Source of the DNA: Neptunomonas antarctica
GTDB lineage: Bacteria > Pseudomonadota > Gammaproteobacteria > Pseudomonadales > Balneatricaceae
Direction of reading: 5' to 3'
DNA length: 64,000 nt
Assembly (NCBI RefSeq): GCF_001305295.1
Contig: NZ_LJSI01000053.1
Coordinates: 496,001 to 560,000, forward strand
Below the pieces are notes generated by a model that was not told where the DNA came from, ran no database searches, and saw nothing but the letters and a program-made list of their open reading frames with translations. A program made the position numbers and the translations under genes. Below are positions 47,031-56,302 of the stretch, piece after piece (within the stretch, counting starts at the first letter, position 1; each line of letters begins with the position of its first letter).

Positions 47031-47498
47031 ATGAAAATACGTTTGCTGGCTGTGGGCGGTAAAATGCCTGACTGGGTAACAACTGGTTTCCATGAATACA
47101 GCAAACGTTTGCCTCATGAAATGACACTGGAGTTGGTCGAACTGGCTCTGGGTCACCGGGGTAAAGGTGCCGACATGGCACGCGCCATCCGTCAGGAAGG
47201 TGATGCAATGTTGGCGGCTATTCCCAAAGGAGACCGTGTCATCGCGCTGGAAGTTAAAGGTCGTTCATGGTCAACAGAACAATTGGCTGATCAGGTGAGT
47301 GAGTGGCAGATGGATGGCCGCAATATCTCTTTGTTAGTCGGCGGGCCAGATGGTCTTGATGCCAGGTGTGTTGCTTTAGCGGATCAGAAATGGTCCTTAT
47401 CCGGACTCACGCTTCCCCATCCTCTAGTGCGCGTTATTCTTGCAGAGCAAGTTTATCGGGCCTGGACAATCATTCAGGGTCACCCGTATCACAAGTAG
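47031..47498 (+). CDS. rlmH: 23S rRNA (pseudouridine-1915-N3)-methyltransferase
   Basis: The 155-residue SPOUT enzyme RlmH. Motifs: [16 protein letters not shown] at the start, [29 protein letters not shown] and [18 protein letters not shown] near the end. Length equals E. coli RlmH (155). mrdA begins 2 bases after its stop. Confidence 0.97.
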   Translation: MKIRLLAVGGKMPDWVTTGFHEYSKRLPHEMTLELVELALGHRGKGADMARAIRQEGDAMLAAIPKGDRVIALEVKGRSWSTEQLADQVSEWQMDGRNISLLVGGPDGLDARCVALADQKWSLSGLTLPHPLVRVILAEQVYRAWTIIQGHPYHK

Positions 47499-47500
47499 TT

Positions 47501-49420
47501 ATGTCTCGATTTGAACAATTAAAAGACCATTCTCAAGAAAATCGGACGTTTGTTTTCCGGGTTGTTCTTGCCTTCTGTATTGTGCTGCTATTGATAGGCG
47601 TCCTGTTAGGTCGGCTCTATTATCTGCAGGTTGTACAATATGACCGCTATGCTGCTATGTCTGATAACAACCGTATCCAGTTACAACCTGTTGCACCCAC
47701 TCGTGGTCTGATTTATGACACACATGGCGTATTACTGGCGGAGAACCGGCCCAGCTATAGCGTCACGATTCTCAAAGAAGAAGTCGGTAAACAGTTGGAC
47801 TCTACCTTGAGTGAACTGCAAAAAATCATTGAAATCAGTGGTAAAGACATTGAGCAGTTTAAAAAACGCTTGAAGCTACGTCGCAGACCTTATGAAACCG
47901 TGCCGGTAAGGTTTCGATTAACAGAAGAAGAAATTGCTAAACTTGCTGTCAATTATCATCGTTTGCCGGGTGTGCAGGTAGAAGCCGATTTAATACGCCA
48001 CTACCCCTATGGAGAAAGTTTGGTCCATGCGATGGGGTATGTCGGGCGGATTAATATAAAAGAACTCCAACAGGCCGATCCTAAAGAATATGCAGGTACG
48101 AATTACATTGGAAAGCTAGGCATTGAAAAATTCTACGAACCGATGTTGCATGGTTCAGTGGGGATGCAAAAAGTTGAAACGAATGCTCGGGGCCGCGTGA
48201 TGCGTGTGCTTGAGCGGACTGACCCGGTGCCTGGCCAGAATCTACAGTTATATATTGATCTTAGATTACAGCAAATTACTGAAAAGCTACTACAGGGAGA
48301 AAAAGCCTCTATAGTGGCCATTGATCCGGCGACGGGGGGGATTCTGGCGTTGGTCTCGACGCCCGGTTATGACCCTAATCTTTTTGTGACCGGTATATCT
48401 ACCGCTAATTATTCGGCATTACGTGATTCCCCAGACCTGCCGCTGTTTAACCGTGCCGTACGTGGTCGTTACCCGCCGGGCTCAACGATTAAACCCGTGA
48501 ATGCATTAGCGGCCATCGATTCTGAGACAGTATTGCCTACCCATACTGTCTGGGATCCGGGCTTTTATACGCTGACTCGTGGCGGGCGAAGGTACCATGA
48601 CTGGAAGCGAGGCGGGCACGGTAAAGTTAATATGCACCTTGCTTTAGAGCAATCTTGTGATGTCTGGTTTTATGATGTTGGCTATCGGATGGGTGTCGAT
48701 CCTATGTCGGATTATTTAGGGCGCTTTGGTTTTGGTCAGGTAACCAGTCTTGATTTGCCTGAGGCGCTTGCCGGTATTCTTCCCTCTCGGGAATGGAAGC
48801 GTAAAACACGTAACTTGCCCTGGTATCCGGGTGATTCATTGAATTTGAGTATCGGACAGGGCTTTTTCCTGACAACGCCGCTACAGTTGGCAACAGCGGC
48901 AACAGTACTGGCTAACCGTGGTAAATGGGTACAACCCAAACTTCTGAAAGGTGTGCGTGACGTTGATGAAGATGGTTTTTTGCGTCTTGCTATGCCTGAT
49001 ATTCCGAATGCGCGTCCTTACCCTGAAGATGTAAAACTTAAACACCCTAAGTACTGGGAAACCATTATTGAAAGCATGGTTGCAGTCGTGCATGGGGAGC
49101 GCGGTACTGCGCGTAGAATTGGAAAAGATGCGGCCTATAAAATTGCCGGGAAAAGCGGTACTGCACAGGTCATCGGCATAAAGCAGGATGAGCGTTATGA
49201 TGCTGATAAGCTGGACAAGCGTTTCCATGACCATGCGCTGTTTTTAGCGTTCGCACCAGCAGATAAACCACGCATTGCTTTGGCCGTCATTGTCGAGAAC
49301 GGTGGTGGCGGTTCCAGTGTTGCTGCGCCGTTAGCGCGACAGGTGATGGATGCCTATTTGTTAGGAATAGACCCCACCGCGGACAAAGTAGTTGCTAGTG
49401 GAACAGATGCTCATGAATAA
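47501..49420 (+). CDS. mrdA: penicillin-binding protein 2
   Basis: PBP2 is the transpeptidase of the elongasome, partner of RodA. The product of about 639 residues has one membrane helix (about 21-43), a pedestal domain and a transpeptidase domain with the SxxK motif STIK (in PPGSTIKPVN, about 330), SCD in LEQSCDVWFYD, and KSGT in AGKSGTAQV (about 552). ATG 47501, right after rlmH, gives the proper short cytoplasmic tail; a longer reading frame back into rlmH is not credible. Confidence 0.96.
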   Translation: MSRFEQLKDHSQENRTFVFRVVLAFCIVLLLIGVLLGRLYYLQVVQYDRYAAMSDNNRIQLQPVAPTRGLIYDTHGVLLAENRPSYSVTILKEEVGKQLDSTLSELQKIIEISGKDIEQFKKRLKLRRRPYETVPVRFRLTEEEIAKLAVNYHRLPGVQVEADLIRHYPYGESLVHAMGYVGRINIKELQQADPKEYAGTNYIGKLGIEKFYEPMLHGSVGMQKVETNARGRVMRVLERTDPVPGQNLQLYIDLRLQQITEKLLQGEKASIVAIDPATGGILALVSTPGYDPNLFVTGISTANYSALRDSPDLPLFNRAVRGRYPPGSTIKPVNALAAIDSETVLPTHTVWDPGFYTLTRGGRRYHDWKRGGHGKVNMHLALEQSCDVWFYDVGYRMGVDPMSDYLGRFGFGQVTSLDLPEALAGILPSREWKRKTRNLPWYPGDSLNLSIGQGFFLTTPLQLATAATVLANRGKWVQPKLLKGVRDVDEDGFLRLAMPDIPNARPYPEDVKLKHPKYWETIIESMVAVVHGERGTARRIGKDAAYKIAGKSGTAQVIGIKQDERYDADKLDKRFHDHALFLAFAPADKPRIALAVIVENGGGGSSVAAPLARQVMDAYLLGIDPTADKVVASGTDAHE

Positions 49421-50555
49421 TCGTGATTTTGAACGTTCATTGCCAGAGGCAGGGCATCATCTGCGGCGCAAAAAGGGATGGTGGAGCTATACACATCTGG
49501 ATGCCTGGATGTTGTTTTTTTTGTTTTTACTTTCTGCTTTCGGTTTATTTGTGCTTTATAGCGCGTCCGGACAGGATGTAGATTACGTGTTGAGGCAGGC
49601 TGTTCGTATTGGCGCAGGTTTTGTCGTGCTGATCATACTTGCTCAGTTTACACCGCGTTTATTGGCTCGATGGGCACCGTGGGTGTATGCCGCTGGTGTG
49701 GTTTTATTGGTTGCCGTCATACTTTTTGGTGTTGGGGCAAAAGGGGCTCAACGTTGGATTGCCTTACCCGGATTTCGCTTTCAGCCGGCTGAAGTCATGA
49801 AGCTTATTTTGCCGCTTATGGTGGCCTGCTATCTTGCAGGGCGATCTCTGCCGCCTAGTTTTAAGCACTGCTTTATTAGTTTGCTGCTTATTGGCGTGCC
49901 AACCGTATTGATTATGAAACAGCCGGATCTGGGGACCTCTCTGCTGATTGCTGCTTCGGGTGTCTTTGTTCTGCTGTTTTCAGGTATTCGCTGGCACTAT
50001 ATTATGGGTGCTCTTGCTGTTGCTGGCGCCGCATTACCTGGTTTATGGATGGTAATGAAGGACTATCAGCGGCAACGAGTGCTGACTTTTCTTGATCCTG
50101 AAAGTGATCCTTTAGGTGCTGGATGGAATATTATTCAATCGAAAACAGCGATAGGTTCAGGTGGTATCTGGGGTAAAGGCTGGTTAAGTGGAACTCAGTC
50201 GCAATTAGACTTTCTACCAGAGTCACATACCGATTTTATTATCGCAGTGATTGCTGAAGAATTGGGTCTTATAGGAATCAGTATCCTATTAGTGATGTAT
50301 ATTCTTATTATCGGCCGCGGCTTATGGATGGCCACGCGCGTATCAGATTGCTTCGGTAAATTGGTTGCAGCTAGTATTGTGCTCACGTTTTTTGTGTATG
50401 TTTTTGTAAATATAGGCATGGTAAGTGGCTTGTTACCTGTGGTGGGCGTGCCATTGCCGTTTGTGAGTTACGGAGGAACATCGGTCGTTACCCTGATGGC
50501 GGGTTTTGGTATTCTGATGTCGGTTTATAGTCACAAACAGATGACGTTGAGATAG
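49407..50555 (+). CDS. mrdB: SEDS-family peptidoglycan polymerase RodA
   Basis: RodA polymerises lipid II during rod elongation. About 382 residues with ten membrane helices. Family landmarks: RFQPAEVMKLILPLM (about 125), KQPDLGTSLLI (about 170; with the catalytic-type aspartate), FLPESHTDFIIAVIAEELG (about 268) and PFVSYGGTSVV near the end. It overlaps the end of mrdA; ATG 49407 and 49413 are both possible. mrdA-mrdB-mltB-rlpA is conserved. Confidence 0.95.
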   Translation: MLMNNRDFERSLPEAGHHLRRKKGWWSYTHLDAWMLFFLFLLSAFGLFVLYSASGQDVDYVLRQAVRIGAGFVVLIILAQFTPRLLARWAPWVYAAGVVLLVAVILFGVGAKGAQRWIALPGFRFQPAEVMKLILPLMVACYLAGRSLPPSFKHCFISLLLIGVPTVLIMKQPDLGTSLLIAASGVFVLLFSGIRWHYIMGALAVAGAALPGLWMVMKDYQRQRVLTFLDPESDPLGAGWNIIQSKTAIGSGGIWGKGWLSGTQSQLDFLPESHTDFIIAVIAEELGLIGISILLVMYILIIGRGLWMATRVSDCFGKLVAASIVLTFFVYVFVNIGMVSGLLPVVGVPLPFVSYGGTSVVTLMAGFGILMSVYSHKQMTLR

Positions 50556-50563
50556 GGCTGGAA

Positions 50564-51592
50564 ATGAGAAATAATTTTACAAAATGTATTGGATTTTTGT
50601 GTGTATTGTTAATCAGTAATGGTGTTCATGCGGCAGATTCCAAAGGCTATAGTGAGCACCCTGAAGCGGAAAAATGGTTGCTCAGAATGGCGTCCGAAGA
50701 TTTCTCGACAACTTATCTCAGATCAGTTCTGGAAGATGCTAAAAAGCAGGACTCTATACTGGCCGCGATGAACAGACCCGCAGAGAAACGTCTGGACTGG
50801 GGTGGTTATCGCCAGATTTTTTTACAGTCTAAGCGGATTCACAGAGGCGTTGATTTCTGGCAAGAGCATGCAGAAACGTTAGCGCGAGCAGCGCAGGTTT
50901 ATGGCGTACCGGCAGAAGTGATTGTTGCGATTATTGGCATAGAAACCCATTATGGACGTAACACGGGAAGCTACCGTGCGCTGGATGCACTGGCAACGCT
51001 GGGTTTTGACTATCCCAGGCGTGCTGATTTTTTTCAAGAGCAACTAAAAGATTTGCTGGTGCTGGCGCGTAATGAAAAGCTCAATGTAGCGGATTTGAAA
51101 AGTTCGTACGCCGGTGCGATGGGGTATGGTCAATTTATACCCTCTAGCTTCCTTGCTTATGCTGTAGATTTTGATGGTGATGGCGACAAAGATCTATGGA
51201 ACAGCCCGGTGGATGCTATTGGTAGTGTTGCGAATTATTTTTTAGTACATGGCTGGCAGCACAATGGTGAAGTAGTTGTTTCGGTAACACTTGAAGGTAC
51301 GTTGCCTGAAGAGCAAATTAACACAGGAGAAGAGCCAGTACGCCCGTTATCTGAGTGGCAGGCTTTAGGAGTTAATGTTAATTTGCATAATAGAGGGAAT
51401 GTAGCTGCTGTTTTATTGCGAATGAAAGACCAGGATAAAGCATCATACTGGCTTGGATTGAATAATTATTATGTCATTACCCGTTATAATCGCAGTCGTC
51501 TTTATGCGATGGCAGTGCATGAACTAAGTCAGGCTATCGCGGCTGAAAAAAATGCTGCAAATAGCCCGATAAAAAAGGTTAACGCAGAATGA
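50564..51592 (+). CDS. mltB: membrane-bound lytic transglycosylase B
   Basis: This 342-residue enzyme cleaves glycan strands to anhydromuropeptides. It has a signal peptide (cut near residue 24, GVHA-ADS). No lipobox cysteine stands at the cleavage site, so it may be soluble. The catalytic glutamate is in IIGIETHYGRNTGSY (about 128), and AGAMGYGQFIPSSF with DFDGDGDKDLW (about 200-212) is typical of MltB. Its stop overlaps the rlpA start (ATGA). Confidence 0.95.
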   Translation: MRNNFTKCIGFLCVLLISNGVHAADSKGYSEHPEAEKWLLRMASEDFSTTYLRSVLEDAKKQDSILAAMNRPAEKRLDWGGYRQIFLQSKRIHRGVDFWQEHAETLARAAQVYGVPAEVIVAIIGIETHYGRNTGSYRALDALATLGFDYPRRADFFQEQLKDLLVLARNEKLNVADLKSSYAGAMGYGQFIPSSFLAYAVDFDGDGDKDLWNSPVDAIGSVANYFLVHGWQHNGEVVVSVTLEGTLPEEQINTGEEPVRPLSEWQALGVNVNLHNRGNVAAVLLRMKDQDKASYWLGLNNYYVITRYNRSRLYAMAVHELSQAIAAEKNAANSPIKKVNAE

Positions 51593-52413
51593 AATTTATA
51601 ATCTTGTCACTTTCTGTTATCGCTCTACTTCTTAGCGGTTGCGCAAGCAATAAAAATGGAAGTAGTCGTTACAGTATTAAAAATGATCATGGTCCTTCTT
51701 CCCCGGTTGATGTGTCGAAGATTCCGGATGCCGTCCCGAAAGTTGAACCCAGAAGCCGTGGTGGTAATAAAAGCCTCTATGAGGTTTTTGGTAAACAGTA
51801 TGCTGTGCTGGATGCGTCTGATGGGTATCGGGAGCGTGGTGGGGCGTCATGGTACGGGAATAAATTTCATGGCCATCTGACATCGAACGGTGAAACGTAC
51901 GATATGTATGAAATGAGTGCGGCGCACAAGTCTTTGCCTCTCCCCACCTATGTTAAAGTAACCAATCTGGCCAACGGTAGGCAGGTAATCGTCAGGGTTA
52001 ATGATCGAGGTCCCTTTCATTCAGGCCGGATTATTGATTTATCTTATGCCGCGGCTTCAAAACTGGGTATGTTGCAACATGGAACGGCAAGGGTTGAAGT
52101 TGAAGCAATTAACCCCATTACCTGGAACGCATCACAAACAGTGATAGCCGTAGGGCAACAGAATAGTGCATTGACGGCCGGCAGTTATTTGCAGGTAGGT
52201 GCTTACTCAGCAGAAGTATCGGCGAATAGAGTGGCGAATCAACTAGGCGACGATTTTATCATGTCTGCATATGTGAATAATGTAGAGCGTGAGAGTGGTA
52301 AGTTTTACAGGGTTTTATTAGGGCCTGTATCTGACCGTTTTGAAGTAGATAATGTGATTGAACAATTAACCCAAAGAGGGTTTATGGGAGCGCATCTGGT
52401 AGATTTTCCATAA
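51589..52413 (+). CDS. rlpA: septal lipoprotein RlpA
   Basis: The 274-residue lipoprotein (LLSGC, lipid cysteine 18) has a double-psi beta-barrel (about 80-170; GGASWYGNKFHGHLTSNGE split at 83-100, VRVNDRGPFHSGRIIDLS) and a SPOR domain (about 195-272; YLQVGAYSAE, YRVLLGPV) that binds denuded glycan at the septum. In Pseudomonas RlpA is a lytic transglycosylase. ATGA overlap with mltB. Confidence 0.95.
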   Translation: MKFIILSLSVIALLLSGCASNKNGSSRYSIKNDHGPSSPVDVSKIPDAVPKVEPRSRGGNKSLYEVFGKQYAVLDASDGYRERGGASWYGNKFHGHLTSNGETYDMYEMSAAHKSLPLPTYVKVTNLANGRQVIVRVNDRGPFHSGRIIDLSYAAASKLGMLQHGTARVEVEAINPITWNASQTVIAVGQQNSALTAGSYLQVGAYSAEVSANRVANQLGDDFIMSAYVNNVERESGKFYRVLLGPVSDRFEVDNVIEQLTQRGFMGAHLVDFP

Positions 52414-52443
52414 AGTAATTAAATAAAACAGATAAATCACCCC

Positions 52444-52449
52444 TATAAT
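52444..52449 (+). promoter_or_regulatory. possible -10 box for dacA
   Basis: Perfect TATAAT 79 bases before the GTG start of dacA. The -35 region is AT-rich with TTAAAT at a long 19-base spacing, so the promoter is only a suggestion. Confidence 0.35.
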
Positions 52450-52527
52450 ACGCAGGTGAGTAGAACTAAATCTTTTGATCAACGTCTACTTACAAATATC
52501 TTTAACAGACCTATTCAGGAATTTACT

Positions 52528-53685
52528 GTGCAAAGACTGAAAACAGCCTTTTTGACTTTTCTATTCCTTATGCTTGCAGCGAACTCTCTGCAGGCCGCAA
52601 CAACACTGATACCTTCGGCTCCGCAAGTTTCCGCAACGGCTTACTTGGTCATGGATTCAGATACCGGTAAAGTGGTGCTGTCCGATAAAGCGGATGAGCG
52701 TTTTGCGCCGGCAAGCCTGACAAAAATGATGACCAGTTATATTGTTGAATATGAACTGGGTAAGGGTAATATCGGTAAAGATGATCTGGTGTTGGTGAGC
52801 GAGAAGGCTTGGCGCACGCCAGGTTCAAGAATGTTCATCAAAGAAGGTACACAGGTTAAGCTGGACGATCTTTTAAAAGGCATTATTATTCAGTCAGGAA
52901 ACGATGCTTCTGTTGCTGTTGCCGAGCATATTGCAGGTAGTGAATCAGCTTTTGCTGATTTAATGAATCAGCATGCTAAATTGCTGGGGATGAATAATTC
53001 ACATTTCAATAATGCGACAGGTTTGCCGTCAGAGGGACATTTCTCGACAGCAGAGGATTTAGCGATCCTGGCAAAAACGATTATTCAGAGGTTTCCTGAA
53101 CATTATGGAATCTACTCTGAAAAATATTTCACCTATAATAATATTCGCCAACCTAATCGTAACAAGTTGCTGTGGCGCGATCATACGGTAGACGGTATGA
53201 AAACCGGCCATACTGAGGAAGCGGGTTATTGTTTGGTTGCTTCCGCTAAGCGTGATGGCATGCGCCTGATTTCGGTGGTGATGGGGACTAACAGTGAAGA
53301 AGCACGAGCGCAGGAAAGTCAGAAAATACTGGCGTATGCTTTTCGTTACTTTCGCACCCATAAACTTTATGGTTCTGATGAAATCCTGAACACGGCCAAA
53401 GTATGGGGTGGGCTTCAGGATGAAGTTAGTCTGGGGTTAAATGAAGCACTGGCTGTCACTATTCCTCGCGGCCAGGCCGACCAGTTAGAAGCAACTCTGG
53501 ATATTGATAAAGTAATAAAAGCACCCGTTGTGAAGGGGCAAGAATACGGTAAAGTGCGTGTTACATTGAACGGAGAAGAGGTCGCGAGTGTGCCTTTAGT
53601 GGCGATGCAAGATGTTGCTGAAGGAGGGCTGCTCAAGAAAATATGGCATACCATAATGCTATTCTTCATAGGCTTGATTAGCTGA
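52528..53685 (+). CDS. dacA: D-alanyl-D-alanine carboxypeptidase (PBP5/6 type)
   Basis: The enzyme trims terminal D-alanine from pentapeptides. About 385 residues with a signal peptide (cut after SLQA), SxxK motif ASLTKMM (about 65), SGND (about 129), KTG in MKTGHTEEAG (about 232) and a C-terminal beta domain with an amphipathic/hydrophobic end (IWHTIMLFFIGLIS). GTG 52528 is favoured over GTG 52456, since AGGA sits 7 bases before it and a clean signal peptide results. Confidence 0.94.
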   Translation: MQRLKTAFLTFLFLMLAANSLQAATTLIPSAPQVSATAYLVMDSDTGKVVLSDKADERFAPASLTKMMTSYIVEYELGKGNIGKDDLVLVSEKAWRTPGSRMFIKEGTQVKLDDLLKGIIIQSGNDASVAVAEHIAGSESAFADLMNQHAKLLGMNNSHFNNATGLPSEGHFSTAEDLAILAKTIIQRFPEHYGIYSEKYFTYNNIRQPNRNKLLWRDHTVDGMKTGHTEEAGYCLVASAKRDGMRLISVVMGTNSEEARAQESQKILAYAFRYFRTHKLYGSDEILNTAKVWGGLQDEVSLGLNEALAVTIPRGQADQLEATLDIDKVIKAPVVKGQEYGKVRVTLNGEEVASVPLVAMQDVAEGGLLKKIWHTIMLFFIGLIS

Positions 53686-53772
53686 TAAAGCCTTCTCGGT
53701 TCAGCTTTTATAAACTGAGCTCTTATTAATTGCGTTTTATAAATTACGCTTTTTAAATTGAGTGTTTTCAGG

Positions 53773-53806
53773 AACCTGCATTATCCAATGCGGGTTTCTG
53801 CGTTTT
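53773..53806 (+). terminator. probable terminator between dacA and dat
   Basis: AACCTGCATT (53773-53782) pairs with AATGCGGGTT (53787-53796; one wobble) around ATCC, followed by a T-rich TCTGCGTTTT. It ends only 8 bases before the dat start, so it could attenuate rather than fully stop. Confidence 0.5.
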
Positions 53807-53813
53807 GGTGATC

Positions 53814-54668
53814 ATGGATACAGTGTACTTAAACGGGCAGTATCTGCCTGCTGACCAGGCAAAAGTTTCAGTGTTTGATCGGGGCTTTCTGTTCGGTGAC
53901 AGCGTCTACGAAGTGATTCCTTTTTATCAGGGAATAGGTTTCAGGCTGGCTGAGCATTTGCAACGTCTGGAACATAGTCTGCGAGCATTACGCATAGAAA
54001 TGAATCAAGACTGGACGCCAATATTGACCCGTCTAGTTGAGTTAAATGGTGGTGGTAACGTCTCCGTTTATCTGCAGGTTACCCGTGGTAGCGCCGGTAA
54101 ACGTGTTCATGTTATTGAGCCAGATATTGTGCCGACGGTGTTTGCCTGTTGTCAGTCAATCCGCGATATTTATCAAGAGGGAATTGATAAGGTCGTAGGG
54201 ATCAAAGTTATCGTCACGGCTGACTTACGTTGGCATCGGTGTGATATTAAGTCGACCTGCCTATTGCCTAACATACTGGTACTTCAGCAAGCGAAAGAAT
54301 CAGGTGCTCAGGAAGCTATTCTGCAACGTGATGGCGCGTTAACCGAAGGTGCCAGTTGCAACTTTTTTATAGTAGAGCAGGGTGTGATTTATACACCTCC
54401 TATAGGCACGGAAATTTTAAGTGGTACAACTCGGGCGTTGATTCTTGAGTTGGCAGATCAACATGGAATACCTCGCCAGGAAGCAGAAATTGATTATCAG
54501 CGTCTGATTCATGCTGATGAGGTCTGGATTTCCAGTTCAACAAGAGCCATTGTGCCTGTTCTTCAGGTGGACGATTATGTTGTAGGTGATGGACAAAAAG
54601 GTCCGCTCTGGCAGCGTATGTTTGAAATTTTTACGCGCTATCAACATCAGTTGATGACGGGGGAGTAA
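53814..54668 (+). CDS. dat: class IV aminotransferase, D-amino-acid type
   Basis: About 284 residues. PLP fold-type IV enzyme with VFDRGFLFGDSVYEVI (about 22), RWHRCDIKSTCLLPNILV (PLP lysine about 146), EGASCNFFIV and GTTRALILELA. It best fits D-alanine aminotransferase, linking pyruvate, D-alanine and D-glutamate pools; a branched-chain or ADC-lyase role is less likely. ATG 53814 is chosen over TTG 53805 and GTG 53808; no strong ribosome site is seen for any. It lies after dacA and before ybeD, a common gammaproteobacterial order. Confidence 0.87.
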   Translation: MDTVYLNGQYLPADQAKVSVFDRGFLFGDSVYEVIPFYQGIGFRLAEHLQRLEHSLRALRIEMNQDWTPILTRLVELNGGGNVSVYLQVTRGSAGKRVHVIEPDIVPTVFACCQSIRDIYQEGIDKVVGIKVIVTADLRWHRCDIKSTCLLPNILVLQQAKESGAQEAILQRDGALTEGASCNFFIVEQGVIYTPPIGTEILSGTTRALILELADQHGIPRQEAEIDYQRLIHADEVWISSSTRAIVPVLQVDDYVVGDGQKGPLWQRMFEIFTRYQHQLMTGE

Positions 54669-54943
54669 TGATGAGTGAAGTGAAGCCACCAAAAATAGAA
54701 TTTCCCTGCCCGGATTATCCGGTCAAGGTTGTCGGCAAAAATACTGAAGATTTTCAGGACTTTGTGGTCGAAGTGATGTTATTGCATGTACCTGATCTGG
54801 ATGTGAGCCGGATTACCATTCGGGACAGTAAAAAAGGTACTTATCGATCAGTCAGAATGCTTATTACTGCCACCGGCGAGGATCAGCTAAAAAGTTTGCA
54901 CGAACAGCTGATTGCCTCCGACCGGGTGCATATAGTTCTGTAA
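54668..54943 (+). CDS. ybeD: DUF493 (YbeD-like) protein
   Basis: The 91-residue small alpha/beta protein resembles E. coli YbeD ([34 protein letters not shown]). It has an ACT-like fold and unknown function. It begins at TAATGATG overlapping the dat stop and ends TAATG overlapping the lipB start, so all three are coupled. Confidence 0.93.
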   Translation: MMSEVKPPKIEFPCPDYPVKVVGKNTEDFQDFVVEVMLLHVPDLDVSRITIRDSKKGTYRSVRMLITATGEDQLKSLHEQLIASDRVHIVL

Positions 54944-55596
54944 TGGGTTTGCATCATAAACTCATTATCCGCACCTTGGGAATTCAGCCATACGAGCCGG
55001 TCTGGCAAAAAATGCAGGCCTTCACGGATCAGCGAGGTCCAGAAACGGCTGATGAAATATGGGTGTTGCAGCATGAGCCAGTTTTTACACAAGGACAGGC
55101 GGGTAAAGCTGAGCATCTGTTAGTAACCGGTGACATTCCCGTGGTGCAGGTGGATCGCGGCGGGCAGGTTACCTATCATGGCCCTGGCCAGCTGGTTATT
55201 TATCTATTGCTGGATATTCGCAGAAATAAGCTCGGCGTTCGTGACGTCGTTACGTTAATGGAAACTGGTATAATTGCAACGCTGCAACATTATGGCGTTG
55301 AGGCATATGCAAAGCCAGATGCGCCAGGTGTATATGTCGATAATGCTAAAATTGCTTCATTAGGCTTAAGAGTCAGAAAAGGCTGTACCTTTCATGGCTT
55401 AGCGCTGAATTTAGATATGGATCTTGAACCGTTTCTTAGAATAAACCCTTGCGGATATGCCGGTATGGCAATGACGCAACTCTGTTCGCTGGTGCCGGAT
55501 GCCGATCCGCAACAGGCGAGCGAATGGCTGCTAAATTACCTGACTACAGAAATAGGTTATAATTTGATATCTCATCTGACGTCCCTTGACTCATAA
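54943..55596 (+). CDS. lipB: octanoyl-[acyl-carrier-protein] transferase
   Basis: LipB moves octanoyl from ACP to lipoyl domains of dehydrogenases, the step before LipA. The 217-residue product has [15 protein letters not shown], the [19 protein letters not shown] region (about 70-88), the catalytic lysine in [19 protein letters not shown] and cysteine in [13 protein letters not shown]. lipA usually follows directly, but here the next 245 bases are non-coding and an OsmC gene follows. Confidence 0.96.
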   Translation: MGLHHKLIIRTLGIQPYEPVWQKMQAFTDQRGPETADEIWVLQHEPVFTQGQAGKAEHLLVTGDIPVVQVDRGGQVTYHGPGQLVIYLLLDIRRNKLGVRDVVTLMETGIIATLQHYGVEAYAKPDAPGVYVDNAKIASLGLRVRKGCTFHGLALNLDMDLEPFLRINPCGYAGMAMTQLCSLVPDADPQQASEWLLNYLTTEIGYNLISHLTSLDS

Positions 55597-55774
55597 TAAT
55601 ATAGCGAACAGTTCCAATAAAGCCTGCAAGTGAGGTGTCTTATCTGGCGGCACCGATCTTCCATTCCTTCTGGTTGACAGCCTCTCTTCTTGACTTACAG
55701 CATGATCTCTCGCTTTAAGTTTCCTATCTCTTTTATTTTTAATCACTGCCTATTACTTCTTTAGTATGGATTTG

Positions 55775-55792
55775 CTAATATCGTTATATTAG
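55775..55792. promoter_or_regulatory. palindrome upstream of the OsmC gene
   Basis: CTAATAT (55775-55781) and ATATTAG (55786-55792) form a perfect inverted repeat with a 4-base centre, 49 bases before the osmC-family start. This position and the AT-rich dyad suit a repressor such as ArsR or MarR type, but no regulator gene is adjacent. Confidence 0.45.
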
Positions 55793-55841
55793 ATATTTCT
55801 TATGTTATGTGGTTCCTAGATAGTTCTTATAGAGAGGTGTT

Positions 55842-56282
55842 ATGTCTGTTACTAAAACCGTGCGCGTTGAAGCGAAAATGGATGCGTCGTTTCGGGTTGA
55901 ATCCGATATTCGTGGTCATAAAGTTATTATAGATCAGCCGGTTGCGGGTGGTGGTAGTGATGAGGGTCCAACACCGCTGGAATATTTTCTTTTCTCTTTA
56001 GCGGGTTGTGTGGCTACGATTGGTCGTGTTGCAGCAAAGCAGAAGAAGATCGAACTGCGAGAGTTTTCTGTATCAGTCGAAGGTGATTATGATCCGGCAG
56101 GGTTGTTAGGTAAGCCTTCTGAAAACCGATCAGGTTTTCAGATTTTCAGAATAACGGCAGAGATTGATGCCGATTTATCGGCTGCTGAAAAACAGGAATT
56201 TTTGGATGAAGTGTGTGAGCGTTGCCCGTTACACGATAATATTAAATTAGCGACGGTGGTGGTACATACTCTCGCAGAGTAA
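55842..56282 (+). CDS. OsmC/YhfA-family protein
   Basis: The 146-residue protein has the two conserved cysteines of OsmC-like proteins (FSLAGCVATIGRVAA, about 57, and DEVCERCPLHDNI, about 127-130, with an extra one). OsmC/Ohr members reduce organic hydroperoxides; the YhfA/YedE-like branch with CPLHDN is less well understood. A GAGAGG site precedes ATG 55842. It stands alone with its own likely operator. Confidence 0.9.
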   Translation: MSVTKTVRVEAKMDASFRVESDIRGHKVIIDQPVAGGGSDEGPTPLEYFLFSLAGCVATIGRVAAKQKKIELREFSVSVEGDYDPAGLLGKPSENRSGFQIFRITAEIDADLSAAEKQEFLDEVCERCPLHDNIKLATVVVHTLAE

Positions 56283-56302
56283 GTACGCTGTATTTATTGA
56301 TG

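Noticed and set aside
47366-47500. Extended N-terminus of PBP2
   Set aside because: The extra 45 codons overlap rlmH in another frame and lie before the normal short cytoplasmic tail; ATG 47501 fits the family.
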